From Cryptomeria japonica (lineage: Eukaryota > Streptophyta > Pinopsida > Cupressales > Cupressaceae), in the NCBI RefSeq assembly GCF_030272615.1, contig NC_081410.1, positions 139,168,849 through 139,232,848 of the forward strand: a stretch of 64,000 nt of DNA. Direction: 5' to 3'. Of the stretch, positions 9,704 through 21,076 are shown in pieces. The notes beneath the pieces were generated by a model. The model did no database searches, was not told the DNA's origin, and worked only from the letters and a program-made list of their open reading frames with translations. Made by a program: the position numbers and the translations under genes. Every line of letters begins with the position of its first letter. Position 1 is the stretch's first letter.

Positions 9704-10996
9704 ACATTGGTAGATAATGGTTCTGGCCTTAATGTTTGTAGCATTAATCTATTGCATAAGATGAATGTGGATACATCCCTTATTGAGCCTGACTCTCATC
9801 CCATTCGAGGCTTTGATAATGTGGCTAAGTCTTCATTAGGTATTATCACCTTACCCATCACAGTGGGACCTGTTACTTTGCCTACTCCTATCCATGTTAT
9901 GTCGGGAAATCTAACATACAACTTGTTATTAGAGAGACCTTGGATTCACAGTATGCAAGCTATCCCCTCTACATTGCATAGACAAGTTAAATTTATTTAT
10001 AATAATAAGACATATACCTTGATTGGTGATACTAATTTTCAAGCTTGTTTGCAAACATCTACTTCCAAAGGGAGTCCTTCTAAGCCTTCCTCTTCTAGTG
10101 ATGACTCGTTAAACAAGATACCTATGGATGAATCCTTACCCTCTGATAATCAAAATTCTTTGGATGAGTCTGAAGTTCCTGAAGAAGATTCTTCTCAACT
10201 TGAATCTAAACATGAAAAGGCTTTTGATCCTGAGAAGGTTCTCGCAGAAGATGATTGGGGATCTCTTGATTTCAATCTCACCTTTGTAGGTGAGTATAGG
10301 GTTCCTCCTAGAGAGCTTAAAGTTAAAAAGAAGGAAGAAAATAGAGATCAATCAGTCTTACCTGAACCTATGAGCAATAATTTTGTGGCCGCTTCTCAAA
10401 CTTCTTCTCCTCACACCTCTAATTCTAAAGAATTTGATTCTTTGTCTTATGAAAAACCACCTTCTCCTTCTGAAATGGCTAATCGTTATGGTCATGGTTT
10501 TCATATTTTGGCTAAGAGTGGCTATAGTGGAAATGGTTGTGGCAGAAATGAACAAGGAATTAAAGTTCCTTTAGAGCATAACATGCATGAATATTCATTT
10601 GGACTTGGATATAATCTTTCTAAGCCCACCAAAGCATCTAAAAGACCATCTCTCAATGTGAATGCTATATTTAGTAGTGATGATGATCTCACTTCAACTA
10701 AATCATCTTCTACTTCTATCAACTCTCATTCCCCTCATAAGGAAATCTTGGTGATGAACAAATCTCTTTATGACTCCCCTCAAATTTCTAAATCCACTTA
10801 TGAATCTTTTCATCATAAAGTCCTTTCCTCCAGGGATAAGGCTCTAATAAATTACACTCATCCCTCTTCTAAGATTTCTTGTGACTTTTCTTCTTCAATT
10901 TTTATCATTTTATACATGTTTTTGATCTCACTTATAGTTGAGCATTCAGCATGTCATATTCAAATACCTCATTCAATCTATCATGTCTTTAAATAA
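9704..10996 (+). CDS. i2 retropepsin with downstream G-patch domain
   Basis: The frame continues directly from the TGA. TLVDNGSGLNVCS holds the aspartic-protease active site in the D-N-G-S form seen in some plant Gypsy elements. VGPVTLPTPIHV, then LLERPWIHSMQAIPSTLH, then VKFIYNNKTY are the usual conserved blocks of this protease. After an acidic and serine-rich linker, residues near 259-305 (10481-10617) read YGHGFHILAKSGYSGNGCG...GLGY, a G-patch, which in other proteins binds RNA or helicases. The C-terminal 120 residues end in a hydrophobic stretch. RT does not follow. It is open over 430 codons, unlike most pol remnants here. Confidence 0.85.
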   Translation, partial: TLVDNGSGLNVCSINLLHKMNVDTSLIEPDSHPIRGFDNVAKSSLGIITLPITVGPVTLPTPIHVMSGNLTYNLLLERPWIHSMQAIPSTLHRQVKFIYNNKTYTLIGDTNFQACLQTSTSKGSPSKPSSSSDDSLNKIPMDESLPSDNQNSLDESEVPEEDSSQLESKHEKAFDPEKVLAEDDWGSLDFNLTFVGEYRVPPRELKVKKKEENRDQSVLPEPMSNNFVAASQTSSPHTSNSKEFDSLSYEKPPSPSEMANRYGHGFHILAKSGYSGNGCGRNEQGIKVPLEHNMHEYSFGLGYNLSKPTKASKRPSLNVNAIFSSDDDLTSTKSSSTSINSHSPHKEILVMNKSLYDSPQISKSTYESFHHKVLSSRDKALINYTHPSSKISCDFSSSIFIILYMFLISLIVEHSACHIQIPHSIYHVFK

Positions 10997-12831
10997 CATT
11001 AATGGCTATTATGTTGCTCATCATAATGTGACATTGGTAGCTCATTTATTGGGGGCTCATTGTCATTCATGATGGTACAATTTCAAGTGCAATCATATTT
11101 TTGAAGCAACATAATAGCCTAATTTTTCTATGTTATCTCTTGTTCCTATGGGGTAATAGTGTGGAAATATTGATCATCTTTTCTTTAGAATCCTCTTTTC
11201 CTAGATATGAGAGAAGATGTGTATTCTCTTTCTTATCCTACCCACTTCTTTTGAGGAGCATTTTACATACACTAATGTCTTTCTTGCATGAACTCATGTA
11301 TGTAGTACATTTTGCTTATGTCTAAATTTCTCCCTAGAAGATTGTGTAAGTCCTTCTCATTGTCCTTATCCTTGGGAGGCAATGATCTTTCCTTATTTTT
11401 ATCTAAGGATCCACTTTTTCCTATTTTGTGGATGGTGTGAACTTTATTACTTGATGTTATTCCTTGTACGCATTTGTTTTTGTTTGTTCAAGGATTCTCT
11501 CTTACAAGAGGTGTAAGTCCTTGACTACAACCTCATTTGCACTTGGTAAAATACATCCATAATGAATTCACTCTCCCAATTGGGTTAAAAAGAGCGTCAT
11601 CCTTCATTAAGAATCACTTTCACCTCGCAAAAAAAGGAAGTATTGCATTCTTATTCTCTTCTTTGTCTTATTCTAGAAGATGTTATATTTGTCTAACACA
11701 ATTCCTCTCAGGGATAGGTGTCTTTTGTACAAAGATCTCTTCTCCTCTAAGGATCTCCTTTACACATACTACAAGATATCCCTTTTTCAACTATCTTATC
11801 ATTGCTTAAAGAGTGCAAAACTCTCTTGCTTGGATCTATGACATTGTTGCATTTTTGGGGTATCTTCTTTTGTGATGAAGGTAGGTATCCTTGTTCTACT
11901 TTTCTTATGACATAAACATTACACTTTTTGAGCAATGGGTCATTCTCGGAACCAGAGCGCAGACTCTTAGAGCGAGATGTCTCCATTTTTTTTCTTTTAT
12001 GCAAGGTGATTATTCTCGGAACCAGAGCATAGACTCTTAGAGTGAGATGTCACACTTTTGTACTATACATATACAGGTTGTAGCATACTCAGGCATAGAC
12101 TCCTATGAGGTGCTTCTAACCTCCCTTACACACACATGCACGAGGTTGAGTAGAACTAGCGGCATAAGGCTAGACTTTCTCACTCTCCTCCCTTACATGG
12201 ATCACCTAGACAGACTCTAGGGGCTAGATTTCCATGTCCTTTGTCCCATGGATCACCTAGACAAGATCTAGGGGTGAGAAGTCCACGTTTTATCTCTCAC
12301 TATTCTTCTCATGGATCACCAATGTGTGTATTCATGCTTTTTTCCTTTCTTTTCTTCTCTTTACATTTTGTTTCCATTTACATCCTTCATCTTGTGTTAG
12401 AGAACTCTCAAAATCCTCACACTCTTTGTTGTGTTGGAATTGAGATTTAGTCCTCTTTCTTACCAAATGATTCTCCATTAGTTTTTGATCTCATATCAAA
12501 TCTTCTTGTGAGCATTTCTCATCAATATTCTTTAACAATTCGAAGTGGTAAACATGATACCCTATTTCAACTCACTAAAATTAGCAAGCCGAAACAGGGG
12601 GGGCCTATAGCTACCCTCAAATTTTCATCACCTTCCTTAGTAAGCATTAGGTGATTTTGTGATTTAACGTGTGTTTTGTAGGGTGCGATTCCTAACTGTG
12701 TACTGCAGATACTGCTGGGGGCTTCGTCCGACAACTTATGGATATATCCTTTTTCAAATAATTTTTATTTTTCTATACTTTAGCTTGCATATGCATGTAG
12801 TGTTCATATGACCACTAAAGTGGGGGCTAAA
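10997..12831 (+). other. i2 non-coding 3' internal region and polypurine tract
   Basis: No RT, RNase H or integrase similarity is visible in 1.8 kb. Short motifs repeat: TTCTCGGAACCAGAGC at about 11944 and 12013, each followed by AGACTCTTAGAG, and ATGGATCACCTAGACA at about 12197 and 12247. The last 15 bases, AAGTGGGGGCTAAA and neighbours (about 12817-12831), are the likely polypurine tract next to the 3' LTR. Confidence 0.7.
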
Positions 12832-14480
12832 TGTAGCGTCATAAATTGTATGCACTTGCTAGGGTGGTACAATTTCACACCTAGTTTAGCACCCGCCTTG
12901 GCGCATTTTGCATTTTGCATTGCATTTTCCCTTTAGCACTTAATTAATTAAATTAATTAGGTCTAAGGTTCTATTTTATCATCTCCCATATCATAAAGTT
13001 GGGCCCTTTTCATTAAAGTGTGCCCCTTTCATTTTATTCCTCTAATACATCATTTAATCAAAAACCCTAATTAGGTCCTATTTTGAACTTGGGGGCTTGA
13101 TTTTGGGGGTCAAAACATCTCGAAATCACCTATAACTTCGGGATTCTCTCTAAAATCATCATATCCGACGGCCCTAAAAATTTGGTGAAAAGTTGTTGGG
13201 ACCATGGCGCCTGGAGAGGACCATGGCGCCCGGAGTGCACATGGTCCTGGACATTTTTCCCGAAATTTTAGGAGCGCGATCCAATCATAAAATAAAGCTT
13301 AAACCCAAGATATTGGTGGGAGATTCAATCTCTAGGTTAGCCAAAAGTTGAAATTAAGACCTAGGGTTTCATATATAAGAGCTCTCTTTCTTCATTTGAA
13401 AGGCTCAGATTTTTGGTTTCAAGGGCCTTCTATGCAGCGAAAGAGCAGATCTTTGAAGACTTCAACAACATTCAACATCCATCCATCAAGCATTCATCAA
13501 TTTCATTCATGCATTTAGGGCTTTGAAGACATTGAAGAGCAATAGGGGATCACCGACTGAAGATTGGCTTGTACCCCTCCCTTGGGGTTGGGTATGATTT
13601 CATTTTCTTTTCATGTCTTTGCATAAGCCTCATTATATCATTTGTATTCATGATTTAGATCACTTTGCATCTTGATTTGGAGCACTTACATTATCATTTA
13701 CAAGCAATTAGGGTTTACTTTCTAGGTTGCTCTAGCTTGCTTACTTGCATTTTAGGATCTTGCACACACACAAGGTCTACACACACACTACTTTTACAAT
13801 ACAAATTGGCTATTCATGGAGGTGGAAATCACCAAAGCGGGGGTTTGACTAAGGCAAAACCCTATATAGCCGCCCACCATACCTTTTCAGATATAAGTGC
13901 AGATTTCAGGATTCGGACAATGCCGCAAGTTGCAGATTTGGCCGAAGCAGACAGAAACTGAACTTCACACCAAATTCCAGCCCAGAAGACTGGGACAGGG
14001 GTGTGGGGCACCCTGGTCCTACCAGGATAGGGGCACTCGGTGCCCTGGTCCTTCTGTCAGACAGCAAGTTCAGCATTTCTGACAGCTTTTCAGGTTGCAA
14101 AACAGCAGTTTTAGGTGCAGAATCAGGTCAGTGGCGCATGCGCCCCTGTCTCAAACATTTCCACTCAGATTTTAACTTTGGGTATGCATCTGTACTCTTG
14201 TCTTGTCCTTGTGTTTATAGCTTTCCATTGTTTAGTTTCAATTCTGCAATCTTGTTAGTAGTTGATACTTGCACTTTGGGGTTAGGAATTGAACTTGCAT
14301 CATTCTATCTATCATTTGCAACAAAGGAATAGAAATCCTAATAGGTAGCCCGTGGCTCTCTCTTCCACAAAAAGAAGTAGCCAATTGTGTGATACCTCTA
14401 GGCTCTTTCGTATTCCACAAGTGTGTGATTGAAAGTGAGATTAGGGCATGTTTGCTTAGTGTCACTTTTTCCCCCACACA
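12832..14480 (+). repeat. i2 3' LTR (1649 bp)
   Basis: It matches the 5' LTR with scattered substitutions, many of them C/T or G/A. It differs by having two rather than three GCCCTGGTCC units (about 13992-14055). An extra partial copy of an 18-19 bp segment containing GGACCATGGCGCC lies at about 13199-13235. These two changes account for most of the length difference. It ends CCCCCACACA before the right AGAGG duplication. Confidence 0.95.
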
Positions 14481-14485
14481 AGAGG

Positions 14486-15340
14486 TAACAAAAAAACACC
14501 TTATGAATTATGGCATGGAAAGACTCCTACTAAAAGTTACTTGAAAAGTTTTGGGAGTAGATGTTTCATTAAATGTGATGATTACACTAGAAATTTTGAT
14601 GCAAAGTGTGATGAAGGTGTTTTTCTTGGTTACTCTATGAAGAGTAAGGCTTTCAAATGTTATAACAAAAGAATAAAAAAGATCATTGAGAGTGTTGATG
14701 TGAAGGTAGATGAACTCTCTGAGAAATCTGATGAGACCAGTAGATCTGAACCTGAGAAAGATGAAGATAAACTTGTGTTTATTGAACCAGAGCTACAAAA
14801 TAATGATGAGAAAATCAATGCAAAAATAGGTGCTCAACCGACAAATGAAGAAAGTGATGAAGAGGATGAAGAACATGAAGAAGAAGGCACAACACCAGAA
14901 CTAGTAATACCAAGGTATTTCAGACTAAATCATTCAGAAGAAAAAATTATAGGAGATAAAAATGTTGGGGTACAAACAAGAAGGAAAATCAAAGAAAATT
15001 ATTGTTTGATTTCAACTATTAAGCCTAAAACAACAAGAGAGGCATTGAAGGATGATGTTTGGATTAACGCTATGAATGAGGAATTGGATAAGATAGAGAA
15101 GAACAAGACATGGACACTTGTTCCTAGACCGAAAGACAAGAATGTGATTGGCACTAAATGGGTCTTTAGAAACAAGCTGAATAAAGAAGGCAGGGTTGTG
15201 AGGAATAAAGAAAGGTTGATATGCAAAGGCTATGCACAAGAAGAAGGAGAAGATTATGGAGAAACCTTTGCACCTGTGACAAGATTAGGAGTAAGAATGT
15301 TACTTGCTTATGCTACATTTAAAGTCTTTAAGGTCTACTA
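14486..15340 (+). pseudogene. Copia element A: integrase C-terminus and start of reverse transcriptase
   Basis: The frame picks up exactly where i2 interrupted it. KTPYELWHGKTP and LKSFGSRCFIKCDD...EGVFLGYS are the conserved C-terminal region of Copia integrase. An acidic linker with DEEDEEHEEEG follows, then RYFRLNHSEEKIIGDKNVG. The RT domain opens with VWINAMNEELDKIEKNKTW and TKWVFRNKLNKEG, and continues to FAPVTRLGVRMLLAYA. The open stretch is 266 codons from 14541. A TAG follows KVFKVY where the family has Q before MDVK. Confidence 0.9.
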
Positions 15341-16020
15341 GAGGGATGTTAAATCAACTTTTCTTAATGGCATTCTTGAGAAAGAAGTGTACATAGAACA
15401 ACTAGATGGATTTGCTTTGTTTGAGGATAAAGATATGGTTTGCAAGTTGCATAAGGCACTATATGGATTGAAGCAGGCACCAAGAGAATGGTTTGAAAGA
15501 TTGCATGCACACCTAATCAAGATAGGATTCTAGCATAGTAGTGAGGATAGTAACATATATCTTAACACTGATGGAGACAAAGTGTTGATAGATGAAGTAT
15601 TTCTAGATGATATAATTTTTTGAAATGATAATGATTTATGTATGGTGTTTACTGAGGAGATGAAGAAATAATTTGAGATTTATCTTATCGGTGAGATTAA
15701 GTTTTTCATTGGATTGCAGGTCCAACAATTGGATGGTGGAATATTTATATGTCAGAGTAAGTATGTAAAGGAAGCGTTGAAAACATTTGGTATGGAAGAT
15801 TGTAAACTGGTTAGTACTTCGATGGTGACAGGTTGTAAACTATCTAAGCAAGATAATTCACCCTTTGTTGATGAAAAAGAATATAGGTCCATGATTGGTA
15901 AGTTGCATTATGTTGTTCACAATCAGCCTGATATTACACATGCTGTTGGTTTGATTTCTATATTTCAGAAGAATCCCAAGGAGACTCACTTGGTAGTGGT
16001 GAAAAAGATATTCTGATACT
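15341..16020 (+). pseudogene. Copia element A: reverse transcriptase palm and C-terminal part
   Basis: RT copies element RNA into [21 protein letters not shown] and [13 protein letters not shown] are the hallmark Copia RT blocks. The catalytic Asp pair survives in FLDDIIF (about 15604-15618, family YVDDIIF), followed at once by a stop. FFIGLQVQQLDGGIFICQSKYVKEALKTFGM and RSMIGKLHYVVHNQPDI close the domain. TAG stops after KIGF and IIF, and TAA after EEMKK, show it is dead. Confidence 0.9.
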
Positions 16021-16470
16021 TGAAAGGAACAATAGATTATGGTTTATGGTATCTTTATAGAAATGATTTTTCTTTTAAGGTGCTTATGATGTAGATCAGG
16101 AAGGCAACGTTGATGACTGGAAAAGCATTACCAGTGGAGCTTTTCTTCTTGGAGGTAGATTGGTTGCATTGACAGGTAAGAAGCAAACTTGTGTTTCACA
16201 ATCAATAACAAAGGCACAGTATGTTGCAACATTAATGAATTGCACACTGGCAATCTAGATGAGACATGTATTAGAAGGTTTTAAACTTGATATGTCTGAA
16301 CTGGTAACTATTTATTGTGACAATACAAGTGAAATTAATATTTCAAAATATCTTGTGTTACATGCAAGGACAAAGCACATAGAATTGAAATGTCACTTTC
16401 TGAGGGAGAGAGTCTAGGAGAAGCAAGTCAGAATGGAGTATGTGACAAGCAAAGAGCAGTTAGTAGACAT
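16021..16470 (+). pseudogene. Copia element A: RNase H, interrupted
   Basis: RNase H removes the RNA strand during reverse transcription. SITSGAFLLGGRLVALTGKKQ, SQSITKAQYVAT, IYCDNTSEINISK and HARTKHIELKCHFLRE are the usual Copia RNase H blocks. Stops and at least one frameshift near 16090 break it. EYVTSKEQLVDI is cut at 16470 by i3, and the last residues of the domain continue at 31226. Confidence 0.88.
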
Positions 16471-18399
16471 TGTTGGGACTCATTAAATTTGAGTCAAGTT
16501 TAGAGGCCCTTTTCAAAATTTTCCTCTGCATTTCCAAATGATCATAAAATGAGTCAGTTTGAATGGCCTAGTTAGAGAGAGGGTAAAATGGAGCCTATTT
16601 TTTTTCAAAGGGTAAGGCTTTGGAAACTTGTTGCACACCTTTCATTTGACCTATGAAGTGTTGCAACTTTTAGATTTCAGTTTGGATCAGTTTATCAGGT
16701 ACCCATTTCAAGGGGTGAGCTGAAAGTGCATGTTAGGTACATATGCAGATTTTATTAAGTAGCCTATTTTGAGCTCCTATATCTTTTGCCCTATTGATCG
16801 TCATATTGAAATTAAAAATGGATTGATTCCTATGAATAAATGTAAGCCTATATGCAAAATTTCAAGTCTTTTTGAATTCATTTGCTCAATTTACCAAGCT
16901 CTATCTATTTGCAGTTTGTATGTTTTGACAAGTCCCTGTTTCAGCACCTAGTCGGAGACCTGTTTTACATGTGTAAAAGTTGCCTCTCTAAGTGTCATGC
17001 AAGAATGTTTGTCGAGGATATTGTTGGTATAAATGAAAAGCTATGTTTCCAGTTACAAGCCCCTGCCAATCCGTTTAATAGGTTTTCAAAAGGTTTTCTT
17101 AGGCCATCTCTTTCAATGATTCATACTTTCATTGCCGCATCAGTTAAAATAGCCATTTTCATGAGTGCACCATTTGCACCCAGATAGCTTCTCGGTTGAA
17201 CTGAGTATTCTAAGTTTTTATATGTACTTCAAGGTACCTATGTCTCAAATTTGAGAGTCTACGAAGGTCTTTTGATATTTTTAAGAAAGGCATCATGAGT
17301 TGCCTACGCATTGATTTCATCAAGTCCGCAGTGCTGACAAAGCCAGTTGGTCATTTTTGACGATTAATATCTCTTCACTCGGGATTCATCTTGAAAACCA
17401 TTTGGTAGAGTTCATTCTTGTATATCAGAGTACATGTCTATCAGATGGCGAGGTCCAGAAAGGTGTTTTGACCGGTTTGAAAATTACGTCTTTGTGATTA
17501 AATGCGAAAATGTGGCGCAAGTGCCTGAAAGTTGTAAAACTCAGTTTGATGATGAAAAAATGGTGTCGATCGATTCCAAAGGTAATTTTAAGGTTCTTGA
17601 GGTATCTCAAAGGTCAGTTGCATGAAAAAAAAATAAATTTTAGTCGGACCCACTTTGGGGCCCGACCTGGCTCGCGCTCGTGGATTGATTTTATTGGTCA
17701 CTTGGTTCACTGAGAGAATTTCAAAATACTTAAACGGTTGTTCATTGGTAAATGAAGTGTCCAGGGTAGTCTTCAATATCTGTTGATCCATTCTTCTTTT
17801 ATATGCCACTTGCGGATGATAGATTAAATTGCCTCAGTATAGACAAGAATTTGGCAACTGTTGTTACGGTTTCTACGATCCCTCATAGATAACATTTTTC
17901 AGTGCACATGGTGTTTCAGTTCCGAACAACTTTCATATCTCCATCTATGGTGTTTGGGAAAAAAGAGTTTGTGATAGATCTAGTACAAATTGCAAAAGAG
18001 TTGCAAGAAATGAGAGTAAATAGGATTGATATAGAGGTATGGATGCGTCATCACTCACTCCCTAAAGATCTTAGAGATCGTGTCCGAATGCAAATGGCTT
18101 TCAAACCAAAGGTGTTGATGAAGAGCAGTAAATTCAAAGCTTTCCAAAACATCTCAGGCGTGACATCAAGTGACATCTTTGTTTAGACTTATTCAGGTGG
18201 GTACATTGGTTCAAGAATGTGGATGATCTTTTTTTTTTCTTCTTTGGATGCAATGTGTAAGCATTTTAAGACATGCCTTTATACCTAAGATACATATATT
18301 GCAAGAGAAGGAGAACCTGTGGGTGAAATACTTTGTATTATTCGAGGCCATGAAGAGAGCCGTGAAAAATGAAGAGAGGCAATAGAAAACATTAGGCAA

Positions 18400-19130
18400 A
18401 TGCAGATTGGCAGTTCACATGGTATGGTGGTAAGGTTAGCTTCCCTCCTTCAGCAAGAATCTCCACGCCTTTGTTAAACCCTCCCTGCTGTGCGTAACAT
18501 AGGTAAAAGGTGTTGAAACCCTTTAGCATTAAGCAAATGGTAGTTAATATTCCTCTCTGTATGGTCCTTGCCTCTTGCATGGTGTATGGAGTATGGTGTT
18601 GGGCAACATGCATAATTTTCTAAGTCAACGAAGTTACCATTATCCTCCCTCTGCGTGGCTAGTAAAGCGGAAAATGTAGAAATTTTCAAGCAAATGTTTC
18701 CCTCAAACTTCCTCATGAGCCTCCCTATCTCCCTGCTAGGGGCTACGTGGGTCTCTGAGTTGAAAATCATGACGAAAGCTCCCACGCATGGTTTAGAAAC
18801 CTCATAACCAATGCAAATGGCAGGTGTGAAGTTCTGCGTGGGGTTTTCTAAGGTCTCCCAGCAACTGCATCCCTGTGCATGGTGGAGGAGAGGCAACGTG
18901 AGACCACAACAAATTTTTAAGCAATGCAAAGATTTTAGAAACTCTAAAGCAAAATACAAATAGGTCCTCCCCCCTGCTATGTGTGGATTTTCTAAGCAAA
19001 TACAATTTGTAGCAATCTTACCCTGTCGTAAGCTACAAGGAGAAGATGTCACGTGATTTGAAGTTGTAGAAAATTCCAAACAAATGCAAATGGCATGTAG
19101 AATAGCAGTAGTGAATGGCGTTTGAGCAGT
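18400..19130. repeat. Degenerate internal repeats in the i3 LTR
   Basis: Words such as TTTTCTAAG, AAGCAAATG, CAAATGGCA, CTCCC and GCGTGG recur in similar order at irregular spacing of tens of bases. Examples lie near 18530, 18620, 18680, 18805, 18850, 18985 and 19080. The same block is in the 3' LTR at about 28565-29300. It looks like an old, degraded minisatellite. Confidence 0.5.
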
Positions 19131-19887
19131 AAGAAAGTTTCATACTAAAGGCACCATTAAAACTCAGGGGGAAAAGCTTAGAACATGTAGTTCCTGATAT
19201 AACACATTATCCCACATTCGCTAGGAAATGAACATTCATGGTATTTATAATTAAAACTCCACTCTACCATAATATGAAAGCCTCAAAGGCTTTTGACGAA
19301 TGGTGCCAGTTGGGTACCCAAGTGGACCCCATGCACATGAGTGCGCTTCTCGAGGTGACCAAGGAGGCTGAATGATGACCAGGTGGACCCCACGTAGACA
19401 CGGATCCTGAGGTAGGCGAGTTTTGCAAAGATCAGATGGCTTAACCAACGAGCAAGTTGTAGGAGATCTATGGTGCTCATTGATTCGCGAAGGGGAGATG
19501 CTCGAGAGTTAAGCTTCACGAAATAGAGAAAAGCACATGCGAAAAACCAAGGTTAAAGACCCTGCAGGTTCAAGATGATCCGACGGCGGGCGTGACTTCG
19601 TGAGCCTAAAGATGCAAGCTCGTTAGCCATCGCAAAATGGTGAAAGACAGGTGGCAGGTCCAGGTGAAGGTCCAGCTCGCGGGTCCCGTCCAATGGCGCT
19701 GAGGTGGTGATGATGTGGTGTTCAGATGGTAGTCCAGTGGCGCATAGGTGGCGGTGACGAGGTTGTCCAGGTGACGAATCAGTGGGGTGTCACCCAGTGG
19801 ACCCTATCAGCGAATCAAAGACCGCCACATGGCAGGGCGTCAGGCCAAAAAGGGGTGAAAAATCAAAGTGAAATATATAGTTGAAAC

Positions 19888-19896
19888 TATATAAAA
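19888..19896 (+). promoter_or_regulatory. TATA box of the i3 LTR promoter
   Basis: TATATAAAA is conserved in the 3' LTR at 30066-30074. It is part of a short dyad, ATATATAGTTGAAACTATAT. It is a plausible end of U3, but the start site is not shown. Confidence 0.45.
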
Positions 19897-20622
19897 AATT
19901 GAAAAATTTAAATGATTGTACACTCATGAAGAATTAATTCACTCAAAGGCTCATTTTTGCCCAAAATATCAAGTATTATATGTCGTCGAAAAGCTCTCGA
20001 GATGAGGAATGCATTTGTGAAGATTGGTTTAATAGATATGGGATATTTTGAGAGAAGTTTGCATGGGAAGGAAGGAGATATTTTTGTAGTTAAGAAAAAA
20101 GAAGCCACTTGGAAAATTCTGATGAGATCTGATCTTTTTCCCTCCTTATTCCAATTTCTTCTCAATTGTAAGGGTTCTAGAATTCTGTGAGAGTGGCTCC
20201 AGTTTTCATGGCTTCCAGTTCTGAACTTCTTGATCCAAATTTGTAAAATTATTTGGTTTGTTTCAGGGTACAGAGATTACATTGTAGCATGACAGATTGT
20301 TTTTTCTAGTTGCAGATCTTACTTGTGTCAGGCATGAGTAAATTTTCCACATTATTGTCTTTGTGTATGTATTTCATTATTATGAATTGAATCCTTAAGG
20401 AGGATGAAATTTGTCAATTTCAAGGAGATTGTGTGATTGTTCATAGGTATCCTTCAATGAAGGTTTTAAACTCTGTAATCAGTCATGAATAATGGAATGT
20501 GTCCCATATCTGATAATTTTGTGAATAAATTGAGTAATATATTAGTATAAGATATTAGTGAGGGAATATTGTTTAAGGAGAACTAATTTGTGACTAGGAT
20601 ACATATTTGCAATTCTTTGTGT

Positions 20623-20695
20623 GACTCCGTTGCCCAATGAATAAGGCACTGGTCTTTGAAAGATTTGCGGATAGTTTCAGATTCAAATTTAAAGA
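20623..20695 (+). pseudogene. tRNA-Arg-like relic in the i3 5' LTR
   Basis: GACTCCGTTGCCCAATGAAT resembles the acceptor strand, D arm and A box of plant tRNA-Arg. AAGGCACTGGTCTTTGAAAG resembles the anticodon arm, where the loop CTTTGAA would fit CTTCGAA after a CpG change. AGATTCAAATT sits where the B box (GGTTCRANTCC) should be. The T arm and acceptor 3' strand no longer pair, so this is not a working tRNA. The same segment is in the 3' LTR. Confidence 0.55.
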
Positions 20696-20893
20696 CAAAT
20701 CTATTTCCCTTTATGTTTAGGGGTTTGTGTTCTATTCTTTCCAAGATCTATTTCATCCTATTGTTTGTACAAATTTAGCCAATTTGTAGTGTTTCCTAAC
20801 TTGTTGAGCTTGTGAAATGATCTATCTACCTATTGTTTGATGCAGTCATAAGTGTGTAATGAGTCAATTTTATGCATCAAAAGGGTGTCCCCC

Positions 20894-21061
20894 TGATGGG
20901 GCAGCAAGTTGGCAAGTTTGATACCTAGATTAAGTTTTCTTGATTGATTGATTGTTGAAGAATGATGAAATATGCCTCTAATGAATTGTTATCATGATTA
21001 AAACATGGATGGATCAACATGATCCTAGAGTGTGAGTGGTTTTTCATGATGTTCTGCATCA
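20894..21061 (+). repeat. i3a 5' LTR (168 bp)
   Basis: It begins TGATGG and ends TTTTTCATGATGTTCTGCATCA. TGATG and CATCA form inverted ends. Confidence 0.8.
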
Positions 21062-21064
21062 AAT

Positions 21065-21076
21065 TGGTATCAGAGC
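21065..21076 (+). promoter_or_regulatory. i3a primer-binding site (initiator Met type)
   Basis: TGGTATCAGAGC starts three bases after the LTR. It is complementary to the 3' end of initiator tRNA-Met, the usual plant LTR element primer. Confidence 0.85.

Larger units (their letters stand above)
5815..14480 (+). mobile_element. i2: non-autonomous Gypsy-like LTR retrotransposon with gag, protease and G-patch
   Basis: This is a complete insertion of 8.67 kb with LTRs at 5815-7475 and 12832-14480, both TGTAGC...CCACACA. The 5-bp duplication AGAGG is at 5810-5814 and 14481-14485. Joining the flanks restores the Copia A integrase reading frame (VLVKRG to NKKTPYELW). The internal region holds a primer-binding site, three long open frames for gag, protease and G-patch, and then 1.8 kb with no pol. 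RT, RNase H and integrase are absent, so it would need enzymes supplied by another element. The long open frames suggest it is younger than its host. Confidence 0.93.

Noticed and set aside
10481-10617. Host splicing factor with a G-patch
   Set aside because: It is in frame with a retropepsin and bounded by LTRs.
18474-19079. 201-residue reverse-strand frame in the i3 LTR
   Set aside because: The frame is broken in the other LTR copy and overlaps the degenerate repeat block. No protein similarity is seen.
20623-20695. Functional tRNA gene
   Set aside because: The T arm and acceptor stem no longer pair and the B box is degraded, so only a relic is called.
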